Origin: Streptomyces uncialis | Lineage (GTDB): Bacteria > Actinomycetota > Actinomycetes > Streptomycetales > Streptomycetaceae | Assembly: GCF_036250755.1 (NCBI RefSeq) | Contig: NZ_CP109583.1 | Coordinates: forward strand, 1,240,001 to 1,304,000 | Length of the DNA: 64,000 nucleotides | Direction: 5' to 3' | In this document: piece by piece, positions 17,883-26,951 of the stretch | How positions within the stretch are numbered: the stretch's first letter is position 1 | How the letters are laid out: each line of letters begins with the position of its first letter | The notes under the pieces: model-generated | What the model saw: the letters and a program-made list of their open reading frames with translations, nothing else | The model's database searches: none | Told to the model about the DNA's origin: nothing | Position numbers and translations under genes: made by a program

Positions 17883-18120
17883 GGGATTCCCCCAGATGTG
17901 ACGATCCCGCCACGGTAGGGCGGGCGTGCAGGAGGTGTGTTCATCGTGATCGACCTGTGACAGGTGCGGCGCGAAGGCTGGAGACCAGGGACGACCTCCA
18001 GCTCTTCCTGTCGGAACGGGCCGGCTCGTCGGCCGCGCGGTCGTCACCGAGCGCGGGACAGTCCAGTGGCTGTCGCCCGGCAGCAGTGGACGACGAGTCA
18101 CATGGGCCGATCTACCCAAC

Positions 18121-18148
18121 AGAGCTACTCCCGCGTAGCGGGGCCGAC
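18121..18148. repeat. Isolated CRISPR-like repeat matching the 38.7-kb array
   Basis: CCGCGTAGCGGGGCCGAC is identical to the core of the array repeats at 38707 and 38768, 20 kb away, with a more divergent 5' part. There are no flanking units at 60-61 bp. It is either a solitary repeat or a dispersed hairpin element. Confidence 0.45.
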
Positions 18149-18309
18149 TCGTTTCCTGACCGCACGGCGAGGTGGAGTGCCTTTGGGGTGGCACTCGACG
18201 GACAGCCCACACTCAAGTGCAACTACATGCCTCATAACGCATGATCATGCATTAGCTCAAGACTCTGACCTCTTGGCGTGGCCGACAGGCTTCCGGGCCT
18301 GCACAGGGC

Positions 18310-18578
18310 ACGGCGGACTGCGCGAGCACGGCGACGACATCTCAATCGTCACCGTCGACACCGACATCGCGCCGGGCAGCGTCACCGTGAGATTCGGCGA
18401 CGCCGAGGTGTACCCCGGAGAGCCCGAGGCCGACACCCTCGACAAACTCGTCGGCATCATGCGCCAGGACGAGGTCGACATCGTCATCACACTCGGCGTC
18501 GGGGAGGCCGAAGCCACGGTCTACGGCTGCGACCTGTCCGCCGGCTACATCCGCATCAACGCGGACTACACGACATGA
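18310..18578 (+). pseudogene. C-terminal fragment of an ArgJ/OAT2-type acetyltransferase
   Basis: About 90 residues match the C-terminal end of ornithine acetyltransferases (ArgJ, and the clavam-pathway OAT2): DIAPGSVTVRFGDAEVYPGE, then MRQDEVDIVITLGVGEA and the terminal TVYGCDLSAGYIRINADYTT. The ArgJ catalytic Thr region and the whole alpha chain are absent, and no start codon with a ribosome site is evident, so it is a truncated relic. Its stop overlaps the ATG of the arginase-like gene (ATGA), implying a former operon in arginine-derived metabolism. Confidence 0.6.
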
Positions 18579-19143
18579 CCGGGCTCGACCGCAGCAACGG
18601 ATCCCATACCGTTGTCTTGATTCCTCAGTGGCAAGGGTCGGCTGTACGCAATCCTCAACTGCTGGCTGAGGGTGCGCAACGGCTGAGCGCGCTGCTCTCC
18701 TCAGCGCGACGCACCGTCGTCGACATCGACCCCCGCCCCGGACAGGACCAGGACGGCGTACGCCACCTCGATGTGCTGACCCGATGTGCTGACCCGCTCG
18801 CTGGAAGCAACCAGGGCCGCACTGGGCCGGAGCGACGACGACACACTGCTCGCTGTGGGCGGCGACTGCGGCATCGAGCTCGCGCCTGTCGCCCGCGCCG
18901 TCGCTCGCCACGGCGACAGCCTGGCAGTCGTCTGGTTCGACGCCCACGCGGACCTCAACACCCCCGACACCTCTCCCTCGGGGGGCTTCCACGGAACGGT
19001 GCTGCGCACCCTGCTCGGCCAGGGGCCGTCACCACTGTTGCCCAGACCTGAGGAGCGCCTTTCCACCCGGCGGACAGTGCTCGCGGGCGCTCGTGCCCTC
19101 GATCCCGCCGAGCTGGACTTCATCGAGTCCGAAGGAATCCGCA
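18575..19143 (+). pseudogene. Arginase-family (ureohydrolase) gene, broken and truncated
   Basis: The N-terminal half (HTVVLIPQWQGSAVRNPQLL) starts at ATG 18575. The catalytic half lies one frame over: LAVGGDCGIELAPV, then VVWFDAHADLNTPDTSPSGG with the manganese ligands DAHAD, and FHGTVLRTLLG. The shift is caused by a 13-bp tandem copy (CGATGTGCTGACC) at about 18771-18796; removing one copy restores the frame. The 3' end is lost at about 19143, where sequence from the opposite-strand inhibitor-like gene begins. Probably agmatinase or arginase-like before decay. Confidence 0.65.
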
Positions 19144-19149
19144 CCCTGT

Positions 19150-19831
19150 CCGTTCAGGCTCGTCTGAACGTAGTCGGCCTTGTCGTTCCAGTTGCCGCCG
19201 GTGGGATAACCGGCGCTGGAGAACTTGCAGCAGTAGCCGTTGCCGAGAGCCATGTGCAGGTCGGGCAGTGCGGTGCGGCTGTCGTAGACGAGGGCGCCGC
19301 CGATCCTGCGATTCACGCATCCGGAGCTGGCTTCATCCCGGAAGTTCCAGTCACCGAGTTTCTTCGTTCCTCCGGCGGACCACTTGAGCATCCGGCCCGA
19401 GTAGTTCGAAGGTGCGAACAGGCAGACCTGTCCGTAGACGCAGTCGGCGATCGCGTTGGGTCCAGCCTCGTTCGGCACCGGCGGCTTGGACGCAGCTTTC
19501 GAGGCCGGGGAGATCCTGACGACGTGCTGGTTCGCCTCTGCGGCCGTCGTGTAGCAGTAGACCTTCGCGTTTGGGTCCTCGATACATGCCTGGGCTCCCT
19601 GCCACCCGTCGGCGAGGTTGATCTCTCTGCCCTCGTAGGTAGCGATAACAGGCTGGCTCTGATCGAGGATTTCTTGGAGCCGAACCTCATCCTCCGGCGT
19701 GAGAACCCCGGTCCCGGGGCCGGGCCCTCGGTCGGAGTGCTGGCGGTTGCCGAACCGGCCAGCGCGAAGAGCGCTGTGGCCACAGCCGCGGCGGTCACCG
19801 TTGATCGTGAGAAGCGTATGCCCATTGCCAT
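19150..19831 (-). pseudogene. Secreted peptidase inhibitor I36-like protein, frameshifted
   Basis: An N-terminal signal peptide (MAMGIRFSRSTVTAAAVATA, cleavage near SATAS) begins at ATG 19831 with AGGGA upstream. About 35 codons later the reading shifts frame in a GC-rich run near 19720 and continues as VLTPEDEVRLQEILDQSQPV. The Cys-rich fold follows: DCVYGQVCLFAPSNYSGRML, GDWNFRDEASSGCVNRR, GYCCKFSSAGYP. This beta/gamma-crystallin-like I36 type is common as small Streptomyces secreted proteins. The C-terminus merges with the truncated arginase gene on the other strand. Confidence 0.6.
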
Positions 19832-20029
19832 GTGATCCCTGTGCTCGATTAAGGGGGACTCGTGAATCACACAGGATCAACCAGCCTCTCACTATGGGCT
19901 ATTGGTCAATGAGCCGCAGAATGTCGCACCGGGTACGGTTGCGCGGTGCCGGTACCCCTGCGCGCCGATCTGTCCAGCGCGGGCACGGGCACCAGGACCA
20001 GGTGACAACCGGCGTCGCGGACGAGCCGT

Positions 20030-21037
20030 CTACTGGAGGGTGTGGCCGGCCTTGTCCACGACGCCGGTCTTCATCACGGCGATGGAGGTCACCGTGTCGC
20101 CCGCTTCGCCCCAGGCATTGTCCTCCAACAGGACAGTGCGTTCACCGAGCAGGCGCAGCGTGCTCCGGTCGAAGATCCACTCGGTGCGTTCGCCGTCGTG
20201 GTTCCTGGCGACGGCGACCCCGGTCCGGCCCGCCGCGTCGACTGCCTCGGGGACGGTGAAGACACCGGGGATGAGGGCGGCGGCGCGGTAGAGCGCGGCG
20301 ACGGTGTCCGGGGGTGCCGTCGAGCCACGGAGCAGATCGCCGATCGTGACGAACGCCTGCTGGTCGGGGCCGGTGGTGGAACCCGAGCCCGATCCGTGGT
20401 TGCGCTCGGCGTCCTCATGGATCATGTCGAGCAGAGCCCGTGAGTCGGTGGGCAGACCGGCCAGGAATTCGAAGGTCGGAGCGTTGAGACTGCCCTCGCC
20501 GGGCGATTCGGGGATCAGCGTTTCCTCGCCGCCCCCCTTGCGTTCCAGGGTGCGCCCACTGCCGTCCACCGATGTCCACTGCTCCAGGTCCTGGCTCGTG
20601 CGCTCACGGTCCATCCCCCCGTCCTGGTTCTCCGACAGGGCCGTGCTGTGGCCGATGGTCCTGACGTACGTGTACCCCTGGGGCGGCGCCTTCGGAAGTG
20701 GCCGTGCGTCGGCCGCGAGTGCGGCCTTCTCCAAGAGCCGCACCGATGCCGCGGACGCCGGCGGCACATCCGGTCGGGACTGCGCACCACTGAGCCCGAA
20801 CGTCAGAGCGGCCGCCGTCGCACCAGCGGCCGTGAACGTCGCCCACGCGACGGCCATGGGCCGGCCCGGCCGCAGTACCGCGGTGATACCCCTCCGCCCG
20901 GAGGGACGGCCGATCTCGTTCAGAAGGTGATGCCGACGCACACGTACCCGCTCCGGATCCAGCTCAGGAAAGGACACCGCGGGCAGTACCTCCGAGGCCT
21001 CTTCGATCTCCACCCGCTCCTGCCGCTCCCGATTCAT
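20030..21037 (-). CDS. CU044_5270 family protein (sigma-linked membrane protein)
   Basis: A 335-aa protein starting at ATG 21037, whose ATGA overlaps the stop of the sigma factor gene upstream. The cytoplasmic N-terminal part contains PELDPERVRVRRHHLLNEIG. One hydrophobic segment (MAVAWATFTAAGATAAALTF) is followed by an outer domain with ENQDGGMDRERTSQDLEQW and a C-terminal RTEWIFDRSTLRLLGERTVL. This is the CU044_5270 architecture. Members sit beside ECF sigma factors and are presumed to act as anti-sigma or envelope sensors. Confidence 0.8.
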   Translation of the reverse strand: MNRERQERVEIEEASEVLPAVSFPELDPERVRVRRHHLLNEIGRPSGRRGITAVLRPGRPMAVAWATFTAAGATAAALTFGLSGAQSRPDVPPASAASVRLLEKAALAADARPLPKAPPQGYTYVRTIGHSTALSENQDGGMDRERTSQDLEQWTSVDGSGRTLERKGGGEETLIPESPGEGSLNAPTFEFLAGLPTDSRALLDMIHEDAERNHGSGSGSTTGPDQQAFVTIGDLLRGSTAPPDTVAALYRAAALIPGVFTVPEAVDAAGRTGVAVARNHDGERTEWIFDRSTLRLLGERTVLLEDNAWGEAGDTVTSIAVMKTGVVDKAGHTLQ

Positions 21038-21690
21038 GATGCGTTCCTTCCCCGGAACGGACGTCCTTGCGGTGTCCGGTCGGCTGATGTGCGTTCCTGG
21101 CCGGCCCGTGATTCTGGTCGCTGTGGGTTGTCCAGTTCCTCCGTGGTCAGCCGACGCAGTTTCTCCCGTGTCCGGGAGAGCCGGGACCGTACCGTTCCCG
21201 TGGGAATGCCCAGTGCCTCCGCGGCGTCGGCATAACCCAGACCGGACCACACGACCAGCGCGAAGACCTCGCGCTCACCGCGCTTCAACCGGTTCAGCGC
21301 CCGGGTTGCCGCGGCCAGCCGCTGACTGTCGACCATCTGGCCGACCACCGCTTCCGAGAAGTCGGGCATCGGCTCCGCAGGCGGCAGACGGGCCATCGCA
21401 GCCCGGTGCCGCCGAGCGGACCGCGCGGTGTTCCGAAGGACGTTCGTGGCGATACCCAGTAGCCAGGCCCGTATGTTCCGCACGTCCTTGCGCAGCTTGT
21501 CGCGCTGCCGCCACGCTTCGAGAAACGTGAGCGACATGACGTCCTCGGCCAGAGCCCGGTCGCCCGTGGTGCGGGCCGCGTGCGCATAGATCACCCGGGA
21601 GTGCTCGTCGAAGACCGCAGCGAACGCTGCCTGATCACCGGACCGGATCCGATCCCTCAATTGCGAGTCCACGCCCAGAAGTGTCCGCAC
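21034..21690 (-). CDS. ECF-type RNA polymerase sigma factor
   Basis: A 218-aa extracytoplasmic-function sigma factor. Region 2: DQAAFAAVFDEHSRVIYAHA, then DRALAEDVMSLTFLEAWRQR. Region 4: LKRGEREVFALVVWSGLGYA and ALGIPTGTVRSRLSRTREKL. GTG 21690 is the likely start; the frame runs further upstream but without similarity. Overlap with the CU044_5270 gene indicates one operon. The next upstream sequence is a relic, so the promoter probably lies in 21691-21900. Confidence 0.85.
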   Translation of the reverse strand: MRTLLGVDSQLRDRIRSGDQAAFAAVFDEHSRVIYAHAARTTGDRALAEDVMSLTFLEAWRQRDKLRKDVRNIRAWLLGIATNVLRNTARSARRHRAAMARLPPAEPMPDFSEAVVGQMVDSQRLAAATRALNRLKRGEREVFALVVWSGLGYADAAEALGIPTGTVRSRLSRTREKLRRLTTEELDNPQRPESRAGQERTSADRTPQGRPFRGRNAS

Positions 21691-21899
21691 ACTCAGACCA
21701 GTTCCACCATTCGCCGAAGAAATCTGCCCCCGGGCTCCGCGTCCCAGGCAGGGCCGGATGCCTTCCCATGCCGTACCGACGGCATCCGCTGCGGCGCCGA
21801 TCGCGGTGTCCCTGCTTCCTCCAGCCACCCTCGCAGCAGGGCCGGCCGCCTCATACGCGCGCGCACGACCGGCCCCGCAGCGCGGAAACAACCTCACGA

Positions 21900-22088
21900 G
21901 TTCGACTTCGACGCAGTCGGTGTACACCCGGTACGCGAGGGAGGCGGCGGCCTGCGCCAAGGCGAGCCAGCGGAGCGCTCCGGGGTCGCTGCCCTCGAAC
22001 TCCTTGCCGACCTGGAGCGGCCGTTGGGCGAGGGGGCCCGCTCGGCCTGGAGGACGGCCTGCCGGCATTGGGCGGTGAGGCCGGCCAT
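21900..22088 (-). pseudogene. Frameshifted small hypothetical gene
   Basis: The minus strand reads MAGLTAQCRQAVLQAERA from ATG 22088, then one frame over GPLAQRPLQVGKEFEGSDPG and RWLALAQAAASLAYRVYTDC. A single-base change in the GGGCCCC run near 22035 separates them. Together they would encode a protein of about 70 aa of no known family. The next gene stops 6 bp upstream of this start. Confidence 0.4.
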
Positions 22089-22094
22089 GTCGCG

Positions 22095-22316
22095 CTAGGC
22101 CTTAACGCTGTAGACGACGCGGTAGGTCATGCCTCCCGCCCCCGGCGACACCGGGCCGGTGAGAGGTTCGAAGGTGATGGGGTCGTAGTCGGCCCAGACG
22201 GTCCCGGGCGGGATGGGGTGGGCGGTGCCGCCCTCGGACTCGGCGGTCGCGGCCTGGATCTCCGGGTGGACGAGGGCCATCCACACCACCCGGTACTCGG
22301 TGACCACGTTCAGCAC
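22095..22316 (-). CDS. Hypothetical protein, possibly 5'-truncated
   Basis: A 73-aa frame from GTG 22316 (TEYRVVWMALVHPEIQAATA, HPIPPGTVWADYDPITFEPL, MTYRVVYSVKA). Protein-like text continues upstream in frame (ALVPWPQHLTAFTAELEAAP) without a usable start, so the true N-terminus may be lost or lie at an unusual codon. It is 6 bp upstream of a small frameshifted gene in the same direction. Family not recognised. Confidence 0.4.
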   Translation of the reverse strand: MLNVVTEYRVVWMALVHPEIQAATAESEGGTAHPIPPGTVWADYDPITFEPLTGPVSPGAGGMTYRVVYSVKA

Positions 22317-22622
22317 CTCGGCGAACGGCGCGGCCTCCAGCTCCGCTGTGAACGCCGTCAGATGCTGCGGCCACGGGACGAGAGCGGCCTTGAGCGCGGC
22401 GATACTCTGCGGCCCTCGTCCTCACCGAGTTGGTGCGGCGAGCGGGTCGGTGTCGGCTCTTCGCCGGTATGCGGACGTGGCTCAGTCATCGAAGGGTTCT
22501 TCCCAGCTTGGCGGCGGCAACCCCTCAGTCTCGCTCCTGCGCGGGCCCGCGCTCGGGGTCGTCACCCGGTCGGATGACAAACATGGCGCGCTTCAAGATC
22601 TACGGGACCGGGCCGCTCGGCT

Positions 22623-22901
22623 CTACGGCTCAGGGATGACGGTCAGCCGAAGGTGATCGACGCCGTCGAAGTCCTCTGCCTGGACCTCGACGGCTGAGGT
22701 GTCGAAACGAAGGGTGAAGCAGGGGTCCGCGTCGATGAGCTGCTCCACGTGCTCGCGAAGGCCGTGGTCGAGAGGGGGCGAGAACACTGCGTCCCACTCG
22801 CCCATGTTTGCGGTGGCCGTCGCTCTGACCGGGATCCGAGCCAGGCAGGTGAACGGGCTGGCCCACCACTCCAGATGCGCCGCCCTCTCGTAACGCTCCA
22901 T
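22623..22901 (-). CDS. Hypothetical protein, 92 aa
   Basis: Starts at ATG 22901 (MERYERAAHLEWWASPFTCL) and carries acidic and aromatic residues, DHGLREHVEQLIDADPCFTL and the C-terminal AEDFDGVDHLRLTVIPEP. Composition is natural and the frame is closed neatly. No domain is recognised; size and acidity would fit an immunity or phage-type protein but that is a guess. The gap 22902-23434 shows only a hairpin and no convincing gene. Confidence 0.5.
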   Translation of the reverse strand: MERYERAAHLEWWASPFTCLARIPVRATATANMGEWDAVFSPPLDHGLREHVEQLIDADPCFTLRFDTSAVEVQAEDFDGVDHLRLTVIPEP

Positions 22902-23092
22902 ACCCCGAGCGTAGACGCCACTACTCCCCCTCGGGGCTGCTCGTCGTTCCGGGCATGGGGCCGGGTGATCTGCGTGATGCCGAGTGCCCGCGCCCGGCTC
23001 GCAGCGGGCGGGGCCTGTAGTAGGGGCGCACACCAGGCGCAGGGTGGTGCCCGGGTGACGGTGCACCGGCCCAAGGTCGGCGAAGGAGGACG

Positions 23093-23114
23093 ACTCCCGC
23101 CGCGCGGCGGGAGT
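23093..23114. terminator. Hairpin in an intergenic gap
   Basis: ACTCCCGCCG and CGGCGGGAGT form an inverted repeat with a 2-base centre (8-bp stem with a 6-base loop in practice). It lies in the otherwise empty stretch 22902-23434. Confidence 0.35.
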
Positions 23115-23434
23115 GGAGCTGCCGACGGGCTCGATCGCGCCCATATCCGACTGCACGAGCTGGGCCTGGTGAAGATCGTGCACCCGGCCAACGGTGAGCG
23201 GGCGGACCTTGTTGTCATCACAGAGGCCAACCGCGCCGCACTCCCGTAGAGAGCGCTCCCCGAGCGGCGTCCGGCTCGCCGTACGGCCGGAACGGCCGTC
23301 AACCGGCGGCGCGCAGCATGCCCTCCTGGAGGCGGTTGTCGTGCGCCGAACCGGTGACATTGGCACAACCGGAGCGCAGGTCAGCGCCATGGTGACGGGA
23401 GGAGACAGGTTCCGGACGGCGGGACTCCAGCAGA

Positions 23435-24436
23435 ATGACGTTCGAAGCGGTCACGCTCGACATGGCCACCCTCGACTTCCCCACGGCCGCCGACATCGGC
23501 ACCCTGAGCGGCGCGCCCCTGCGCTCCTGGGTGGACACAGGGATCGACACGGTCGCCGCGAGCGTGGGCAAACCCGCCGAGCGGGTCCGGTCCCGGCTCA
23601 CCGAGACCACCGGCGCCAAGGACCTCACGGCCGCCGACGAAGAGGATCTCCGCGAATGCCTGCGTGTTCTGCGGGCCTGGGCCAACAACCCCGCCTCCTA
23701 CATCCCACCGGCCCGGAAGCCGAAGGTCGAGCGGCCCGAGGGTATCGGGCAGCTCCCCGTTCCCCGCGTCATCAAGCAGGCCCACACGGACACGGTCTGC
23801 GGGCTGTGCGCCGACCCGGTCAAGACCGGCGACCTCACCGGCCGGATGCGTGACCCCAAGCACAAGCTGTTCACCCCGATGGGCTGGCTGTGCGCCCGCT
23901 GCCTGTACGAACGGCGCGAGAACCCGCGCCGCCGCGACGTCGTCCTGCGGATCTTCCACCACCTCTTCGCCAGCAGTGCCGTCGGCCTCAACGCTTATGA
24001 GTGCGGCATCCTGCACGCCTGGCTCACCGAAACCGAGGCACCCTCCGCCTCCACCGCCTGGCGGGACGACCCGCTCGACACCACCCTGGTCCGGCTGGAG
24101 ACCGCTGTCACGGAAGGCAAGGGGGCCACCTGGATCGCGTTCCCCACCGCCCACACGGTCATCGCCGCCCTCACGGCCGCGCCCGGAGGTTCCGCGGCGG
24201 AACGCGAACTCCTGCACGCTGTCGCCCAGCACCTGGACGAATGGCATACCAACCCCCGCGGCGTCGACGTCCGCAGGTACGGGACCGGCCCCCGCTGCCG
24301 CGCCCAGGTCCTCAAGGCGACGGACCGCCCGACCGTGCTCTCCGAACGCGGAGGACCCTTCGACCTCCACCACACCCCGCCCCCCACCACCGAACAGGAG
24401 AGCGGGACGGACGCCAGCGTCGCCGACGATGCCTGA
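23435..24436 (+). CDS. Hypothetical zinc-ribbon protein
   Basis: A 333-aa soluble protein. A four-Cys metal site is visible at about residues 120-155: VCGLCADPVKTGDL and then MGWLCARCLYERREN. Downstream helices read VLRIFHHLFASSAVGLNAYE and ILHAWLTETEAPSAST. The C-terminal 30 residues are low complexity. It resembles uncharacterised Streptomyces proteins of mobile or accessory regions. Function is unknown; the Cys cluster suggests a structural zinc rather than catalysis. Confidence 0.6.
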   Translation: MTFEAVTLDMATLDFPTAADIGTLSGAPLRSWVDTGIDTVAASVGKPAERVRSRLTETTGAKDLTAADEEDLRECLRVLRAWANNPASYIPPARKPKVERPEGIGQLPVPRVIKQAHTDTVCGLCADPVKTGDLTGRMRDPKHKLFTPMGWLCARCLYERRENPRRRDVVLRIFHHLFASSAVGLNAYECGILHAWLTETEAPSASTAWRDDPLDTTLVRLETAVTEGKGATWIAFPTAHTVIAALTAAPGGSAAERELLHAVAQHLDEWHTNPRGVDVRRYGTGPRCRAQVLKATDRPTVLSERGGPFDLHHTPPPTTEQESGTDASVADDA

Positions 24437-24499
24437 CTACAGCACCCCGCCTCCGGCGTCGCCGCTGCTGCGGCCGAACATGGCGAACACCCGATTCAG

Positions 24500-24667
24500 C
24501 TAGTGAAGGTTGTGCGTGAACGCCGCAGTGAGGAAGGCCGCCAGTGCGAACACCGCGAGGGGGATGAACAGCAGCCCCGCCCCTTGCGCGCCGACCGCGG
24601 GAGCGAGGACGAGGGACGCCAGCGCGGCGACACCGGCGATCGTGAACACCCGGCGCAGCCCGTTCAC
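24500..24667 (-). CDS. Small membrane protein, 55 aa
   Basis: GTG 24667 overlaps the TGA of the gene upstream (GTGA). The product has two hydrophobic helices (VFTIAGVAALASLVLAPAVG and LLFIPLAVFALAAFLTAAF) and ends FTHNLH. Although short, it has a natural helix pattern and strong coupling to its partner, so I take it as real. The pair looks like a small membrane-protein operon of an integrated element. Confidence 0.5.
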   Translation of the reverse strand: MNGLRRVFTIAGVAALASLVLAPAVGAQGAGLLFIPLAVFALAAFLTAAFTHNLH

Positions 24668-25059
24668 GTCCCCTGCCTCCGGGCCGCTGACACGGCCGCG
24701 GTCTGCGTCTCCTTCCCCGTCGTCTCCAGTCCGACCTCAATGGTCAGCAAGGCCAGGATGAGGAAGCCCACCACGAGCGAACCCTCGACCGCTGCCATGC
24801 GGGCTTGGCCCGCGAGCTTCTGGAATGCCTTCCCTGTGGTGCGGGACGGCCGGGTGCAGGCGGCGCGGATGTCGTCCCACGGCACCGGATCGGTGTGGCC
24901 GAGCTCAAGAGCGGCGGCCCGCGCCCTGCCGATGCGCTCCTCCGCCGCCCTCGCATAGTGGGCCAGCAGCCGGTCACGGTATCCGGGGCGCGGCACGGGG
25001 GCCGGTGGAACGGGGACGGTCGGCGGGTCCGAGGTGGTGGGCGGCGTGGTCAAGGCCAT
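24664..25059 (-). CDS. Hypothetical single-pass membrane protein
   Basis: A 131-aa protein. A proline-rich N-terminus is followed by a charged helical region (RDRLLAHYARAAEERIGRAR, AFQKLAGQARMAAVEG) and one transmembrane segment (SLVVGFLILALLTIEVGL) near residue 100. Its stop overlaps the start of the 55-aa membrane protein gene. There is no known family. It may work with that neighbour in the membrane. Confidence 0.55.
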   Translation of the reverse strand: MALTTPPTTSDPPTVPVPPAPVPRPGYRDRLLAHYARAAEERIGRARAAALELGHTDPVPWDDIRAACTRPSRTTGKAFQKLAGQARMAAVEGSLVVGFLILALLTIEVGLETTGKETQTAAVSAARRQGT

Positions 25060-25244
25060 TGCCCTCTCTCCTGGTTACCGGTGTCACACCCCGGGTGAGG
25101 GGATCGGTTGCGCGCCCAGGCGCACAACCTCCAACTGCACGGTGATGCCGGACACCGACCGGACACCAGAACGAGCTGAGGCAGGAGTACAGCAATCGCC
25201 CGTCAGGCGCTGCTTGACCTTGCCGCTGGCGGCAGGGTTGAACG

Positions 25245-26012
25245 ATGACCGGCATGAACAGCACCGAACCGCAGACAAGCAGGATCGTCGTCGTCACCGG
25301 AGCCGGCACCGGGATCGGCCGGGCCACCGCCCGCGCCTTCGCCGCCGAGGGCGCCCACGTGGTCGCGATCGGGCGGCGAGTCGAGCCGCTCAAGGAGACC
25401 GCTGCCGAGAACGACAAGATCACACCGCTGACCGCCGATATCACCGCCGAGGGCGAGCCCTGCCGGATTCTTCAGGACGTACTGGAGACACACGGCCGGC
25501 TGGACGTGCTGGTCAACAACGCCGGCATCGTGCGCAGCGGCGCCCTCGGCACGCTGACGCCAGAGATGATCGAAACTCAGCTCGCCACCAATCTCGTCGC
25601 CCCCACACTGCTGGCTCAGGCCGCGCTACCGCTCCTGGAGGCGTCACGCGGGGTGATCGTCAATGTCAGTACATCGGTGGGGCAGCGAGCCTGGCCGGGC
25701 AGCTCGGTCTATGCGGCGACCAAGACCGCTCTGGAGCTGCTGACCCGCAGTTGGGCGGTCGAGCTGGCACCCCGCGGGATCCGAGTGGTGGCCGTCGCTC
25801 CCGGCGCGATCGACACCCCCATCGGCGAGCACCAGGGCCTGACGCCGGAGCGGATGGCCGCGGTGCGGGAGTGGCAGCTGGCGCACACCCCGCTGGCCCG
25901 GATCGGCCGCCCCGAGGAGGTGGCCTGGGCGATCACCCAGCTTGCCGCCCCGAATGCGTCGTTCGTCACCGGAGTGGTACTCCCGGTCGACGGCGGAGCG
26001 GTCGTGGCGTGA
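25245..26012 (+). CDS. SDR-family oxidoreductase
   Basis: Classical short-chain dehydrogenase/reductase, 255 aa. The cofactor loop is TGAGTGIGRATARAFAAEGA, then NNAG, the catalytic Ser (NVSTSVGQRA), and YAATK carrying Tyr and Lys; the C-terminal motif is PVDGG. Starts at ATG 25245 or ATG 25254. GTG 26009 of the MerR reading frame overlaps its stop, so enzyme and regulator may be co-transcribed. The substrate is unknown; an NADP(H)-using 3-oxoacyl-ACP-reductase-like fold is likely. Confidence 0.9.
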   Translation: MTGMNSTEPQTSRIVVVTGAGTGIGRATARAFAAEGAHVVAIGRRVEPLKETAAENDKITPLTADITAEGEPCRILQDVLETHGRLDVLVNNAGIVRSGALGTLTPEMIETQLATNLVAPTLLAQAALPLLEASRGVIVNVSTSVGQRAWPGSSVYAATKTALELLTRSWAVELAPRGIRVVAVAPGAIDTPIGEHQGLTPERMAAVREWQLAHTPLARIGRPEEVAWAITQLAAPNASFVTGVVLPVDGGAVVA

Positions 26013-26038
26013 TAGGAGTGTCCCGGGAGGTGGGGCGG

Positions 26039-26410
26039 GTGCGGATCGGTGAGCTGGCCAGGACAACCGGGACGACCGCTCGTGCGCTGCGGCACTACGA
26101 GCAGGCCGGGATGATCTCTTCCGAACGGGCCTCCAACGGCTACCGTGTCTACGACGAGCGGGCCGTAGTGCGAGTACGCAACATCCGCCATCTGCTGGCC
26201 GCCGGGCTCACCCTGGACGACGTGCGGGTTTTCCTGCCGTGTCTGGATGGCGATGTGGTTGCGGCACCGCCCTCGGACAGGGGCCTGCGGGTCGCGCTGG
26301 AACGGCTGGCGATCCTCAACCAACGGATCGCCGCCCAGACCGAGGCCCGCGACCGGCTGGAAACCGCATTGCGACGGGCAACCGGTGGCCGAATCCGCCC
26401 AGTAGCCTGA
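26039..26410 (+). CDS. MerR-family transcriptional regulator
   Basis: A 123-aa MerR regulator with HTH RIGELARTTGTTARALRHYE, the wing AGMISSERASNGYRVYDER, and a dimerisation helix ending ILNQRIAAQTEARDRLETAL. GTG 26039 has GGGAGG 8 bases upstream; alternative GTGs reach back to 26009, overlapping the SDR stop. It probably controls the preceding SDR gene, as such pairs usually do. The effector cannot be told; the short effector region carries one Cys (FLPCLDG). Confidence 0.8.
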   Translation: MRIGELARTTGTTARALRHYEQAGMISSERASNGYRVYDERAVVRVRNIRHLLAAGLTLDDVRVFLPCLDGDVVAAPPSDRGLRVALERLAILNQRIAAQTEARDRLETALRRATGGRIRPVA

Positions 26411-26554
26411 CCACCCGCCTCGTCGCACAAGCCGGAGGAACCCGGCTTCGTTACGCGCTCAACGGCCACTCAAAGGGACAACAAGCCTGACGTGGTGGCA
26501 ACTGCCGTGCCTCGACTCATCCGGCCGGTTCGGTCCTCGCTGTACCTGACCAGG

Positions 26555-26905
26555 TCAGAGGTCGAATTTCATGTGGTCCATGTCCTTGAGCTCCACCAGG
26601 AGTCCGGCCGCGCGGCGCCCGCCGTCCTTGAAATAGCGCTCCTGGAGCGCCTCGGCGGCGATCTGCTGGGAGCGTGCCCTCGCTCGCGCCCTGCTCCTGG
26701 GCGGCGAAGAGCCGGCCCGCGTACTCGGGCGGCAGGGCCTGGGTGATGTGCCGGATGCGGGATTCCTCGGTGGTGCCGGGGGCTGCGGTGTAGCCGATGC
26801 GGGCCCGGGTCTCGATGATGATGCCGCCGGTGGCGGCGTTCTTCGTCGCCTTCGCCCGCACCTGCGGCTGCCATCGCTTGTTGAGCTCCCCCTTGAGGCG
26901 TCCGC
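26555..26905 (-). pseudogene. Truncated, frameshifted hypothetical gene
   Basis: The minus strand reads GELNKRWQPQVRAKATKNAA, then IGYTAAPGTTEESRIRHITQ and LPPEYAGRLFAAQEQGASEG in one frame. It then continues one frame over as QQIAAEALQERYFKDGGRRA and ends LVELKDMDHMKFDL at 26555. No start is visible upstream. It is the C-terminal end of an unrecognised protein, broken by an indel near 26680. Confidence 0.4.
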
Positions 26906-26951
26906 AAGTGGAACATGAGCCGGTTACATCGCGTCGGCGAGGAGCCCGCCC

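Noticed and set aside
18310..19143. Functional clavam-type biosynthetic genes
   Set aside because: Only a C-terminal stub and a broken arginase are present, and the arginase is not of the Pah type.
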